From positions 1-56,447 of the forward strand of contig MPMO01000028.1 in the NCBI GenBank assembly GCA_002238555.1: a stretch of 56,447 bases of DNA, given 5' to 3'. The first letter of the stretch is position 1. Every line of letters starts with the position of its first letter. The translations under genes were made by a program, and so were the position numbers. Shown here piece by piece: positions 9,944-20,565 of this stretch. Below the pieces are notes generated by a model, which saw only the letters and a list, made by a program, of their open reading frames with translations, did no database searches and was not told the DNA's origin. This DNA is from Caldilineaceae bacterium bin34. Lineage in GTDB: Bacteria; Chloroflexota; Anaerolineae; Caldilineales; Caldilineaceae.

Positions 9944-11324
9944 GGGCACCGCGCCGAAGGTCACCCGCATCCTGTACAGCCGGGACCTGAACCGCGCGAA
10001 GTACGACCGGCTGCACGGGATCACCGCCCTGTGTGCGCGCGTCCGCGGCGATGCCTGGCAACGCTGCAGTGGCATCTCGGCAGCCCGGCAGTCCGCCTAC
10101 GAGATCCGCAACGCCTGGATGGCGGCCGACTACGACTGGCACGGGCTGCCGGCCGTCCTGGGCCGCGCCACGCTGCTGGATGCCCTGGGGGACATCAAGG
10201 CTTCCCGCGAGGCGGCCAAGGCGTCGGTCCGGAAGGCCATCTGGAACCATACCCGGGGTTGTCCCGCAGAGCGGAAGCGTCTGTACTCCCTGTTGAAGCG
10301 GGACCGCTGGGACGAGGACGCCTACCTGCACCGCCACATGCGACGCAAGTGGAAGGGCGGGACCTCCCGCTGCTCCAACCAGATTGTGCTGGAACCCAAC
10401 GCCTACGAAACCCAGGTCTGGCACGGCCGCACCTGGCTGTACGTCAAGGGGGTGGCCCGCGGCGAACGCATTGCCGTGCCCCTGGGCGGCACCCGTGTAC
10501 CGACCGGCAACCTGCGGCTCATCCTGCGGGACGGCCAAGTGGAGGTCCACCACGCCGTCGATGAGCACGCGGTGTGCAGCACCCGGCCCTGCGGCGAGGG
10601 TGAAATCGGTGTGGACAAGGGCTACACCGAAGCCTACACGGACAGCGACGGGAAACGCCACGGCGAGGGTCTGGGCGACCTGCTGGCGGCCGAGAGCGAC
10701 CACGTCAAGGTCAAGGGCGGACGGCGCAACAAGCTTCGGGCCGTCGAGAAGAAGCACCGTGAGGCCGGCCGCACCCGCAAGGCCGACAACATCCGGCGCA
10801 ACAACCTCGGCAACTGCAAGTGGGACAACCGCAAGAAACTGCACAACGCCCAGGTGCGGGAACTGCTGTGCAAGGCCGCCCACGGGATCGTGGACCGCGC
10901 CGCCGTCATCGCCTGCGAGGACCTGACGGCCCCCATGCAGTCCGCCAAGGTCCGCCACAAGGGTACCCGGCGCCGCCTGGCCGCCTGGACCAAGGGCCTG
11001 ATGGCCGACACCCTAACCTCGATATCTCGGCGCAGAGGTTCTGCGTCGGTGTTGGTGAACCCCGCCTACACGTCGCAAATCGACTCGCGCACCGGTCTCC
11101 TGCAGGGGAAGCGGCGCGGCGACCGGTTTCACGGCTGGGACGGAGTCGTGTTGGATGCGGACACCAACGCCGCCCGCAACATCCTGCAGCGCATGTACGA
11201 CGACGAGATTGACTTGTACATGCCCTACCGGAAGGTCAGGAGCCTGCTGCTGGATCGAATCGGGACTCCGGAGGGGACGGCTCCTCCCGGACTCGAGCCC
11301 GTCGGCCGGCGGACGCTGGCCTGA
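9936..11324 (+). CDS. tnpB: TnpB RNA-guided nuclease of the IS607-type element (zinc ribbon lost)
   Basis: 462 residues. The RuvC-like triad is intact: D227 (EIGVDKGY), E328 (IACEDL) and D409 (LDADTNAARN). The usual CxxC...CxxC zinc ribbon between the second and third RuvC motifs is replaced: the family pattern TSQxCxxCG reads TSQIDSRTG (379-387), and the second pair reads FHGWDG (398-403). This is a recognisable subgroup rather than random decay, because flanking motifs are kept. TnpB cuts DNA guided by an RNA from the element's 3' end. That RNA would come from about 11200-11380, where GGAGG/CCTCC pairings are visible around 11270-11290. Confidence 0.9.
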   Translation: MARGTAPKVTRILYSRDLNRAKYDRLHGITALCARVRGDAWQRCSGISAARQSAYEIRNAWMAADYDWHGLPAVLGRATLLDALGDIKASREAAKASVRKAIWNHTRGCPAERKRLYSLLKRDRWDEDAYLHRHMRRKWKGGTSRCSNQIVLEPNAYETQVWHGRTWLYVKGVARGERIAVPLGGTRVPTGNLRLILRDGQVEVHHAVDEHAVCSTRPCGEGEIGVDKGYTEAYTDSDGKRHGEGLGDLLAAESDHVKVKGGRRNKLRAVEKKHREAGRTRKADNIRRNNLGNCKWDNRKKLHNAQVRELLCKAAHGIVDRAAVIACEDLTAPMQSAKVRHKGTRRRLAAWTKGLMADTLTSISRRRGSASVLVNPAYTSQIDSRTGLLQGKRRGDRFHGWDGVVLDADTNAARNILQRMYDDEIDLYMPYRKVRSLLLDRIGTPEGTAPPGLEPVGRRTLA

Positions 11325-11431
11325 CCGGGCCGAGAGCGAATCACCCGTTGTGTCCCGTTTTCACAAACAGACACGGTTTCGGGAACTGCTACGCTGACCA
11401 ACTCGGATCCCGTATAGGACCAACCTCCCCC

Positions 11432-11812
11432 ATGGCACGAACCGAACGCATCTGTGCGGAGTGCAGCGGTGCCGTCCAAATCGAGGACCAGTTCTGTCCC
11501 ACCTGCGGGTCGGACACGCAAGCAGAACTGATACCGACACCGGCATCGTCGCTGGCACAGAAAGCCGTGGCCGCGGCACCCGCCCTGCTGGCGGTGAGTC
11601 TGGTGGTCCTGAAGCTGGGTGGCAGCCTGTTGCGCAATCCGCTGGTACGCCAACTGCTGGCGGGAAGCCGTGGCGGACTTCCCGCCGTCCGCCGTACCGG
11701 GGAACCCCCGATATCCGGCAGGAGGCTGCATGTCAGGCGTCGCTGGCGCATCCGCCATCGGGACGGACGTCACACCAGCGGCGAAGAAGAAGAAACCTAC
11801 ACCGTCTCCTGA
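11432..11812 (+). CDS. Small zinc-ribbon membrane protein
   Basis: 126 residues. The N-terminal zinc ribbon has CAEC (8-11) and CPTC. A hydrophobic segment follows (about 45-70: APALLAVSLVVLKLGGSLL), then a basic tail. Proteins of this plan are common and of unknown role. The start is the ATG at 11432, just before the first cysteine pair. It converges on the htrA-like gene with an 18-bp gap. Confidence 0.55.
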   Translation: MARTERICAECSGAVQIEDQFCPTCGSDTQAELIPTPASSLAQKAVAAAPALLAVSLVVLKLGGSLLRNPLVRQLLAGSRGGLPAVRRTGEPPISGRRLHVRRRWRIRHRDGRHTSGEEEETYTVS

Positions 11813-11830
11813 CGTGCAGCGCCCATAGCG

Positions 11831-13108
11831 TCAACTGAGGGACGTGCTGGGACGCTTGCCAAGCTTGATCGTGACCCTTACGTTGCTGCCGTTGCGCAGC
11901 ACGGTCAGATTCACCTCGTCCCCCGGAGACGAGTACCGTTCCAGGTAGAGCATGAGGTCGTCGAACGAACTAATCTTGAAGTCCTCGACGTGGGTGATCA
12001 GATCGCCCCCGGCACCGGTGGGGCAAATGAATTCCAACTCATCCGAATCGAAACGGGCCCGGGCACTGGCGCCGGACAGTCCGCCGCGGGCTGCCGGGCC
12101 GCCGGGCACAACCTGCGTGACATACGCGCCCCGCACGCTCTTGGGCAGGTCCAACGCCTCGGAGCAGATGGGGCTGTAGCTTGCGCCTTGGACACCCAAG
12201 TAGGCGTGCTCATACCGACCCGACTCGATCAAAGCCGGGATCACCCGGTTCACGATCGTGGACGGAACCGCCAGGCCGATGCCGCTGAAGGACCGCTGCT
12301 CGGAGATGATCTGGGAAACCACGCCCACCACCTCGCCCCGGTTGTTGAAGAGGGGCCCGCCGGAGTTGCCGGGGTTGGTGGCGGCATCAAACTGGATGCT
12401 GTCCGGAATCCGGTACCGCGTCATCGTGTTCATGGTGCGGCCCAGGTTGCTCACAATGCCGGAGGTCAGGGTCTGCTCCTGTGAAAACGGGGTCCCAATC
12501 ACGGCCACGCGCATGCCGACCTGCAGTTCCTCGCTGCGGCCCATCGTGACAGGCTGCAAGTCATAGCCCACGGGATCGATCTTGAGCACTGCCAGATCGC
12601 TGTCGGGGTCCGTGGCCAACACCTCCCCAACCGACATGGTCCCATCCTGGAATGTGATGTGCATGGTGTCCGCCGACTGTACGACATGGGCGTTGGTAAC
12701 GATATGGCCCTGCTCGTCCCAGATGAAGCCGGAACCCTGGCCCAAGTTGTCCAGCATTGGGTTGTTGCTGTTGCCGAACGTGTTGACCTGCACCACCGAG
12801 GGATTGCCGCGGGCGTAGATGTCCATCAGCACCGCGGTTTCGTAGTCCACCTCGACTGCTTCCAGGGATTCGGGATCCACGGTGACGCTGAGCGCCCTGG
12901 GTTCCGCAACCGGCACCTGGACCTGTTCGGTACCGATGCCCGGCAGCAGATTGGGTGCAAAGCGGTTCGCCAACGCCGTCCCCCGACCCAACAGGTTGTC
13001 CCAAGCCACGAGGCCTGCCAGGACAAGGACAATGATCAGCAGGAAGGAGGCCAGACCCGGTCCGCGGCGGCGCGGACTGGGCGGCTCGGGACGGGTGTAC
13101 TGTGTCAT
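11831..13108 (-). CDS. HtrA/DegP-type trypsin-like serine protease with PDZ domain
   Basis: 425 residues. A single transmembrane anchor lies at about 18-38. The trypsin-like domain has the catalytic triad H141 (TNAHVV), D171 (DSDLAVLKI) and S249 (GNSGGPLF). A PDZ domain covers about 305-415 (GGDLITHVEDFKISSFDDL). It is a membrane-anchored envelope protease for quality control of exported proteins. A cysteine-bearing insert (PTGAGG region) interrupts the PDZ. It lies 58 bp downstream of the YugP-like protease gene on the same strand and probably shares its transcript. Confidence 0.9.
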   Translation of the reverse strand: MTQYTRPEPPSPRRRGPGLASFLLIIVLVLAGLVAWDNLLGRGTALANRFAPNLLPGIGTEQVQVPVAEPRALSVTVDPESLEAVEVDYETAVLMDIYARGNPSVVQVNTFGNSNNPMLDNLGQGSGFIWDEQGHIVTNAHVVQSADTMHITFQDGTMSVGEVLATDPDSDLAVLKIDPVGYDLQPVTMGRSEELQVGMRVAVIGTPFSQEQTLTSGIVSNLGRTMNTMTRYRIPDSIQFDAATNPGNSGGPLFNNRGEVVGVVSQIISEQRSFSGIGLAVPSTIVNRVIPALIESGRYEHAYLGVQGASYSPICSEALDLPKSVRGAYVTQVVPGGPAARGGLSGASARARFDSDELEFICPTGAGGDLITHVEDFKISSFDDLMLYLERYSSPGDEVNLTVLRNGSNVRVTIKLGKRPSTSLS

Positions 13109-13166
13109 GGATGGATATTGAAGCCGAACGGGAGTTCCCGGCCGGCCGGTTGAAAGAAAGGAAAAG

Positions 13167-13844
13167 TCAGTCGCGGCTCAGTCCCACCAGCAGAAAGGCG
13201 TAGTAGGCCAGGGTCATGACCGAGGACACGGCAGCCGCGACATAGGTGAGGGCAGCGGCATTGAGCACCTTGTTGACGCCCTCCATCTCCTCCGCGTAGA
13301 GGATGCCGTGGCCAACGAGCAACTGCCGCGCCCGTGTGCTGGCGTTGAACTCGACCGGCAGCGTAATCAGGGTGAAGACCGTGGTCAAAGCGAACAGCAC
13401 GACACCGACACCCAGCAGTTCGGGGGTTTGCATAATCGCCCCCAGGAAACAGATGCCGGGTCCCAGCCAACCGCCAATGTTGGCGGTCGGGACAGCGGCC
13501 GACCGCAACCGCAGTGGTGCATAGCCCTGCTGATGCTGTACGGCGTGGCCCGCCTCGTGGGCGGCAATCCCGGCCGCGGCCACGCTGCGGCCATGGAACA
13601 CATCGCGGCTCAGGCGCAGGGCGCGCTGACCCGGATGGTAGTGATCCGACAGCCAGCCTCTGGACTCCTCGACCGGAACGTCGTACAGGCCTTGGCTGTC
13701 CAGGATCTGGCGGGCTGTCTGTTCACCGGTCAAACCCCGGATATTGGCAACCTTGGAGTACTTCCCCATGTTGCGCTTGACTCTGGCCTGCGCCCAAAGG
13801 CCCAGCAACAGGGAAGGAAGAATCAGCAGAATGTAGATGCCCAT
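13167..13844 (-). CDS. YugP-like membrane zinc metallopeptidase
   Basis: 225 residues. It starts MGIYILLILPSLLLG, a membrane segment. The zinc motif HEAGH is at 96-100 (GIAAHEAGHAVQH), preceded by HYHPGQRALRLS. Two further membrane segments lie in the second half. This is the neutral zinc metallopeptidase family typified by Bacillus YugP; substrates are unknown. AGGAA upstream supports the ATG at 13844. The frame is open further upstream but without a family match. It is upstream of the HtrA gene, so this is a two-gene envelope protease unit. Confidence 0.85.
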   Translation of the reverse strand: MGIYILLILPSLLLGLWAQARVKRNMGKYSKVANIRGLTGEQTARQILDSQGLYDVPVEESRGWLSDHYHPGQRALRLSRDVFHGRSVAAAGIAAHEAGHAVQHQQGYAPLRLRSAAVPTANIGGWLGPGICFLGAIMQTPELLGVGVVLFALTTVFTLITLPVEFNASTRARQLLVGHGILYAEEMEGVNKVLNAAALTYVAAAVSSVMTLAYYAFLLVGLSRD

Positions 13845-14005
13845 CGCGCGTTCCTGTAGGTCCGACCGCGGATTGTGTGTTGCGAATCCGCCCGTTCGTC
13901 GGCACAGTTTGGCCATTGCCGCCGGACGAATTCGGATTGTAGAGGATTGGCGGTCCCAGTATGTTAGGGATTTGTTGAAATGCGACCCGATTTCGGCCGG
14001 CGCTT

Positions 14006-15592
14006 TCAGATCGAGGCTCGCCGCATTCCCGCCAGCCAGCGCACGTTGCCCACAACCGAGCTAAAGAGGAAGTAGGCGGTGCCGCCCGCGGCGATTCCCA
14101 GCAGCAATTGGATCCAGGCGGCTTCAGCCCAGGGCCCTGTACCGGAGCCAATCCCGGCCAACACCAGCCACACGGCACCGCCCATGGCCGCGGCCGCAAC
14201 GGCCGTGCGCACGCTGTCCCAGGCCAACTGGCCGGGGGCCAGCCGCGGCAGGTGCGCGCGCAACCACCACAGCAGCAGCAGGATTTCGACGGTGGTCGCC
14301 ACGCTGGCGGCCAGGGCCGGCCCGGCGTAGCCCAGCGGTCCGACCCACCACAGGCTCAGACCGATGTTGATCAGGACAATCGTCACCCCGGCCAGCATGG
14401 GCCTCCGGGTGTCGTGCAGGGCATAGAAGGCCCGTACCGTAATCTCAACCGCGGCATAGGCCGTCAGGCCGGGCAGGAAGTACTGCAGGGCCCTTGCCAC
14501 CCGTTGGGTGCTGTCGGCATCGAAGCTCCCCCGCTCGAAGAGCAGTTCAATCAACGGTACGCGCAACAGGTACATGCCGACGGTGGCGGGCACGGCCAGC
14601 CACACCACGAGCCGCAGCATCGTGCGGAAGGATGCGGCCATGTCGTCGAGCCGACCGCGGTCGGCCTGGGCCGCAAAGGAGGGGAACGCGACGATGGACA
14701 GGGCCTGGGCGAAGACCGAGACCGGAATCAGCATCAGGCGGAACCCGTAGTCGAACGCACTTACGCTGCCCGGAGCAAGGCGGCTCACGAGGTTCGTGTT
14801 TACGATGAGGTTCAGGTGGATGAACAGGAGGCCGACCATGCGCGGACCCATGAGCTTCAGGATGTGGAACAGGTCCGCATCGCGCCAGTCCAGGGTCCAG
14901 CTGTAACGAAGGCCGTGCTCCCGCAAAGCCGGCAGTTGGATCAACAGGTGCAGCAGGGATCCCGCCACCGCCCCCACAACCAGGCCGCGGACGCCGAACG
15001 GTTCGGCCAGCCACAGGGCCGCGCCCCAAATGGCGACATTGCGCAGAGCCGGTGCCGCCGCCGGCAGCAGGAAGTGCCTCCTGGTGTTCAGGGCGCCCAT
15101 GCACAGGCCGCTGACTCCATAAACCACGGTGCCCAGCAGCAGCCAGCGCATGAGTTCGGCCGCCAGGTCCTGCTGTGCCGGTTCGAACCCGGGCGCCAGG
15201 ACATGCCGCATCAGCCATGGCGCCATGGCAATGCCGGCCAGCGCCAGCACGGCCAGCACCAGCGTGACCGCGTTCACCGTCTGGCTGAAGAGACGCCAGG
15301 CCACCGCCGCGCCGCGGCGATGCGAGAGACGGCTGAACGTGGGTATGAAGGCGCTGCCGAGCGCGCCGCCCGCCACTACTTCAAAGATCAGGTCCGGGAC
15401 GCGGAAAGCGGCCTGGTAGGCGTCCAGCGTCGGCGAGAGGTTGAAGGCGCCGGCGATGGCGATGTCGCGCGCCACGCCGGTCACCCGGCTCAGCACGAAG
15501 AAGAGCATCACCAGCGATGCCGCCCCCAGCAGTGAGCGGGCACCCCCCGCAGGACGCGACGGGGCGTCCCGACCTTCGTCTGCCGGCGGCAT
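14006..15592 (-). CDS. murJ: Lipid II flippase MurJ/MviN
   Basis: 528 residues with about 14 hydrophobic segments. It has the MurJ/MviN signature regions near the N-terminus (VLSRVTGVARDIAIAGAF, then DAYQAAFRVPDL and GGALGSAFIPTFSR). It flips lipid II for peptidoglycan synthesis, or a related polyprenyl-linked sugar. It lies 38 bp downstream of the FmdB-type gene, same strand. Confidence 0.92.
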   Translation of the reverse strand: MPPADEGRDAPSRPAGGARSLLGAASLVMLFFVLSRVTGVARDIAIAGAFNLSPTLDAYQAAFRVPDLIFEVVAGGALGSAFIPTFSRLSHRRGAAVAWRLFSQTVNAVTLVLAVLALAGIAMAPWLMRHVLAPGFEPAQQDLAAELMRWLLLGTVVYGVSGLCMGALNTRRHFLLPAAAPALRNVAIWGAALWLAEPFGVRGLVVGAVAGSLLHLLIQLPALREHGLRYSWTLDWRDADLFHILKLMGPRMVGLLFIHLNLIVNTNLVSRLAPGSVSAFDYGFRLMLIPVSVFAQALSIVAFPSFAAQADRGRLDDMAASFRTMLRLVVWLAVPATVGMYLLRVPLIELLFERGSFDADSTQRVARALQYFLPGLTAYAAVEITVRAFYALHDTRRPMLAGVTIVLINIGLSLWWVGPLGYAGPALAASVATTVEILLLLWWLRAHLPRLAPGQLAWDSVRTAVAAAAMGGAVWLVLAGIGSGTGPWAEAAWIQLLLGIAAGGTAYFLFSSVVGNVRWLAGMRRASI

Positions 15593-15630
15593 GCTTCCTG
15601 TCGGCGGGCTGCTGCCCGGCCGGACCGGGA

Positions 15631-16005
15631 TCAGCCGGCCGCGGCTTTGGCTTTGGCCTGGCGCGCCTTGTCGTCCGTCTTCGCTGCCTTGGGCGGGGTT
15701 GCGGTTTCTCGCGGTCCGCTTTCGGACGCATCCCCCTTGGTATCGGCCTTCCCGCCTTGGGAGTCGGCATCCTTCGCGTCGGCCTTCACATCGGTGTCGG
15801 CCTTCTCTTCAGCCTTGTCCTTGCCGTTGGCGTTGTCCGTCTTGTAGAACCCGCTGCCCTTGAAGTGAATGGCGGGCATGCTCATGAGACGCCGCGTCGC
15901 CGTGGACCGACAGTGGGGGCAGGCCGGCGCTTCGGTCATCGAAAACGACAGAATCTGCTCGAAGTGTTCGGAGCAGTGCGTGCAGGTGAACTCGTACAGG
16001 GGCAT
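15631..16005 (-). CDS. FmdB-family zinc-ribbon protein
   Basis: 124 residues. It starts MPLYEFTCTHC, the family hallmark. A second CPHC lies near residue 33, followed by IHFKGSGFYKTD. The remaining ~65 residues are a low-complexity Lys/Ala/Asp/Glu tail that is probably disordered. FmdB-type regulators are widespread and poorly defined. Its start faces the phased-motif array (16067-16532), which therefore occupies its promoter region. TATACT on the minus strand (16108-16113) is a plausible -10 about 100 bp upstream. Confidence 0.85.
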   Translation of the reverse strand: MPLYEFTCTHCSEHFEQILSFSMTEAPACPHCRSTATRRLMSMPAIHFKGSGFYKTDNANGKDKAEEKADTDVKADAKDADSQGGKADTKGDASESGPRETATPPKAAKTDDKARQAKAKAAAG

Positions 16006-16066
16006 GGCTGGGTACGTGGTGTCTGGACCGCGGGTGCCGGTTCCTGGCTGGGACCGGCGGAGTTTT

Positions 16067-16532
16067 CCCCATTCCACGGTTTCCGGGCAAGACAAATCGA
16101 AAGGGAAGTATATAGAGGTTGAATTGGATCGTTGTATTCATAGGACGGACGGCAAATGGGGAAAACCCGGTGCCGTTGGAGGGGCTCGGAAGCCGTTTTC
16201 CCTCGTAGGAAGCCGGTCCGCGGTGGATTCGGGACAGGGCCGCCAATGGGGAAAACTCGCCAAATCGTGGGGAAAGAATGGGGATAACTCGGGGTCCAAT
16301 GGGGAAAACTCGCTTCTTATGCGAAATTGCCAGCATCGGGCCGAGGAGAGTTATCCCCATTCCGGTCCGAGTTATCCCCACGTTTTCCCCATTAATTGCC
16401 GAGTTATCCCCATTCTTTCCCCATTCTCCAACCGGCGGCACCGGTCGTTGGCACATGGATTTCTATGCGAAATCGGCGGTGTTTGGCCGAGTGGGTTTGC
16501 CCATTCCGGTCCGAGTGTTCCCACGATTCCCC
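16067..16532. repeat. Array of helically phased TGGGGAAAA / GAGTTATCCCCA motifs
   Basis: The whole 16006-16533 gap is filled with copies of a ~15-bp motif, CGAGTT(A/T)TCCCCATT, in both orientations. GGGG cores start at 16158, 16248, 16269, 16280, 16291 and 16301. CCCC cores start at 16067, 16355, 16376, 16387, 16408 and 16419. Within each arm the spacings are 21, 11, 11 and 10, then 21, 11, 21 and 11, multiples of the DNA helical repeat. The two arms face each other across about 16305-16354. A degraded second copy of the right arm (TATGCGAAAT...CCATTCCGGTCCGAGT) occurs ~145 bp further on, with CCC at 16500 and 16520 and CCCC at 16529. The array ends at the secA stop codon. No gene is credible here. 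Confidence 0.85.
16269..16304 (+). other. Four-tract G-quadruplex motif
   Basis: GGGG tracts at 16269, 16280, 16291 and 16301 are separated by loops of 7, 7 and 6 bases, which fits an intramolecular G-quadruplex. It is the core of the left arm of the phased array. Confidence 0.6.
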
Positions 16533-16533
16533 A

Positions 16534-19502
<2,969 letters not shown>

Positions 19503-19537
19503 GAAGCGGCCCGTGCGGGAAATACTCCGGCCCGATA

Positions 19538-20518
19538 TCAGTAGTTGAGGTACTCGCCCACGCTTTCGCCGCGGTGGATGCGGTCGATGACTCCGGCCAG
19601 CGTGCGGCCCATGGGCAAAATGTGGAAGGAATCGGTCCGGTTCCCCTGCGGGACGGGGATGGAGTCGGTCACGATCACCTCGGTGAATGCGCTGTTGGCC
19701 AACAATTCGACAGCCCCGCCGCTCAGCACCGGATGCGTGGCCGCGGCAAACAGCCGCCGGCCGCCGTGTTCCTTCAGGAACTCCGCCGCCTTGCAGATGG
19801 TGGAGCCGGTGTCGATTTCGTCGTCGAACAGGATCAGGTCGCGGTTCTTGACCTCCCCGATGACCGAGAACATGGCCAAGCCGGTTTGGTGGCTGCGCCG
19901 TTTCTCGATGATCGCCATGGGCACGTGCAGCTTTTCCGCCAGGTTGCGGGCGCGCTTGACCGAGCCGACGTCGGGCGAGACCACCGTGGTCTGGTTCAGG
20001 TCGATGTCCAGCGCGCGGATGTGGCCGGCGATGATGTCGATGGCCGACACCTCGTCGACCGGAATGTTGAAGAAGCCCTGGATTTGGCCGGCGTGCGAAT
20101 CAATGGTGAGGATGCGGTCGGCGCCGGCCGTGATGATCAGATCCGCCACCAGCCGCGCCGTAATCGGGGAGCGCGGCACGTCCTTCTTGTCGGAGCGGCC
20201 ATAGCCGTAGTAGGGAATCACGGCCGTGATGCGGCCGGCACTGTCGCGGCGCAGGGTCTCGATGAAGATCAGGAGCTCCATCAAGTTGTCGTTGGCCGGG
20301 GCCGACGTGGGCTGAATCAGGAAGACGTCCTTGCTCCGGGCACTGTGCGCCAACTGCACGAACGTGTTGGAGTTGGGAAACGTTGTGACCGTCGACTCGG
20401 CCTGGCAAATGCCCAGGCAATGGCAGACGGACTCGGTCAGCGGTTGGTTGGCGGTGCCGCCGTACACCACCAGTTCGCCGTACAGGTTGGATGAAATCTC
20501 ATGTCGGGGGGTTTTCAT
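19538..20518 (-). CDS. prs: Ribose-phosphate pyrophosphokinase (PRPP synthetase)
   Basis: 326 residues. It makes PRPP from ribose 5-phosphate and ATP for nucleotide, His and Trp synthesis. Visible motifs are the [19 protein letters not shown] flexible loop, [25 protein letters not shown], and the PRPP-binding loop [13 protein letters not shown]. The reading frame stays open far upstream (to 21643), but that part only shadows the neighbouring lipoprotein gene. I chose the ATG at 20518 ([21 protein letters not shown]). It is 47 bp after the M1-like gene and 35 bp before secA, probably one transcript. Confidence 0.95.
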   Translation of the reverse strand: MKTPRHEISSNLYGELVVYGGTANQPLTESVCHCLGICQAESTVTTFPNSNTFVQLAHSARSKDVFLIQPTSAPANDNLMELLIFIETLRRDSAGRITAVIPYYGYGRSDKKDVPRSPITARLVADLIITAGADRILTIDSHAGQIQGFFNIPVDEVSAIDIIAGHIRALDIDLNQTTVVSPDVGSVKRARNLAEKLHVPMAIIEKRRSHQTGLAMFSVIGEVKNRDLILFDDEIDTGSTICKAAEFLKEHGGRRLFAAATHPVLSGGAVELLANSAFTEVIVTDSIPVPQGNRTDSFHILPMGRTLAGVIDRIHRGESVGEYLNY

Positions 20519-20565
20519 GACGTCATCCCTTGGACGGAACCCGCGCCGGGTCGCTGCGAGGAGGG

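Larger units (their letters stand above)
9316..11374 (+). mobile_element. IS607-type insertion sequence (tnpA + tnpB)
   Basis: The element holds a serine recombinase gene overlapping a tnpB gene, the IS607 arrangement. GTGTCTGTTTATG at 9316-9328 and CACAAACAGACAC at 11362-11374 form a 12/13 inverted repeat outside the genes. IS607 elements normally lack conventional terminal inverted repeats, so these may be subterminal binding sites; the exact ends are not resolved. No target duplication is expected for this family, and none was seen. Confidence 0.7.

Noticed and set aside
16067..16532. CRISPR array
   Set aside because: The motifs are short (about 15 bp), occur in both orientations and have irregular 10-90-bp spacing; there are no uniform repeats with unique spacers and no cas genes.
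16067..16532. Replication origin (DnaA boxes)
   Set aside because: TTATCCCC resembles TTATCCACA, but every copy carries the same mismatch, there is no dnaA, dnaN or AT-rich unwinding region, and the gap lies between secA and fmdB.
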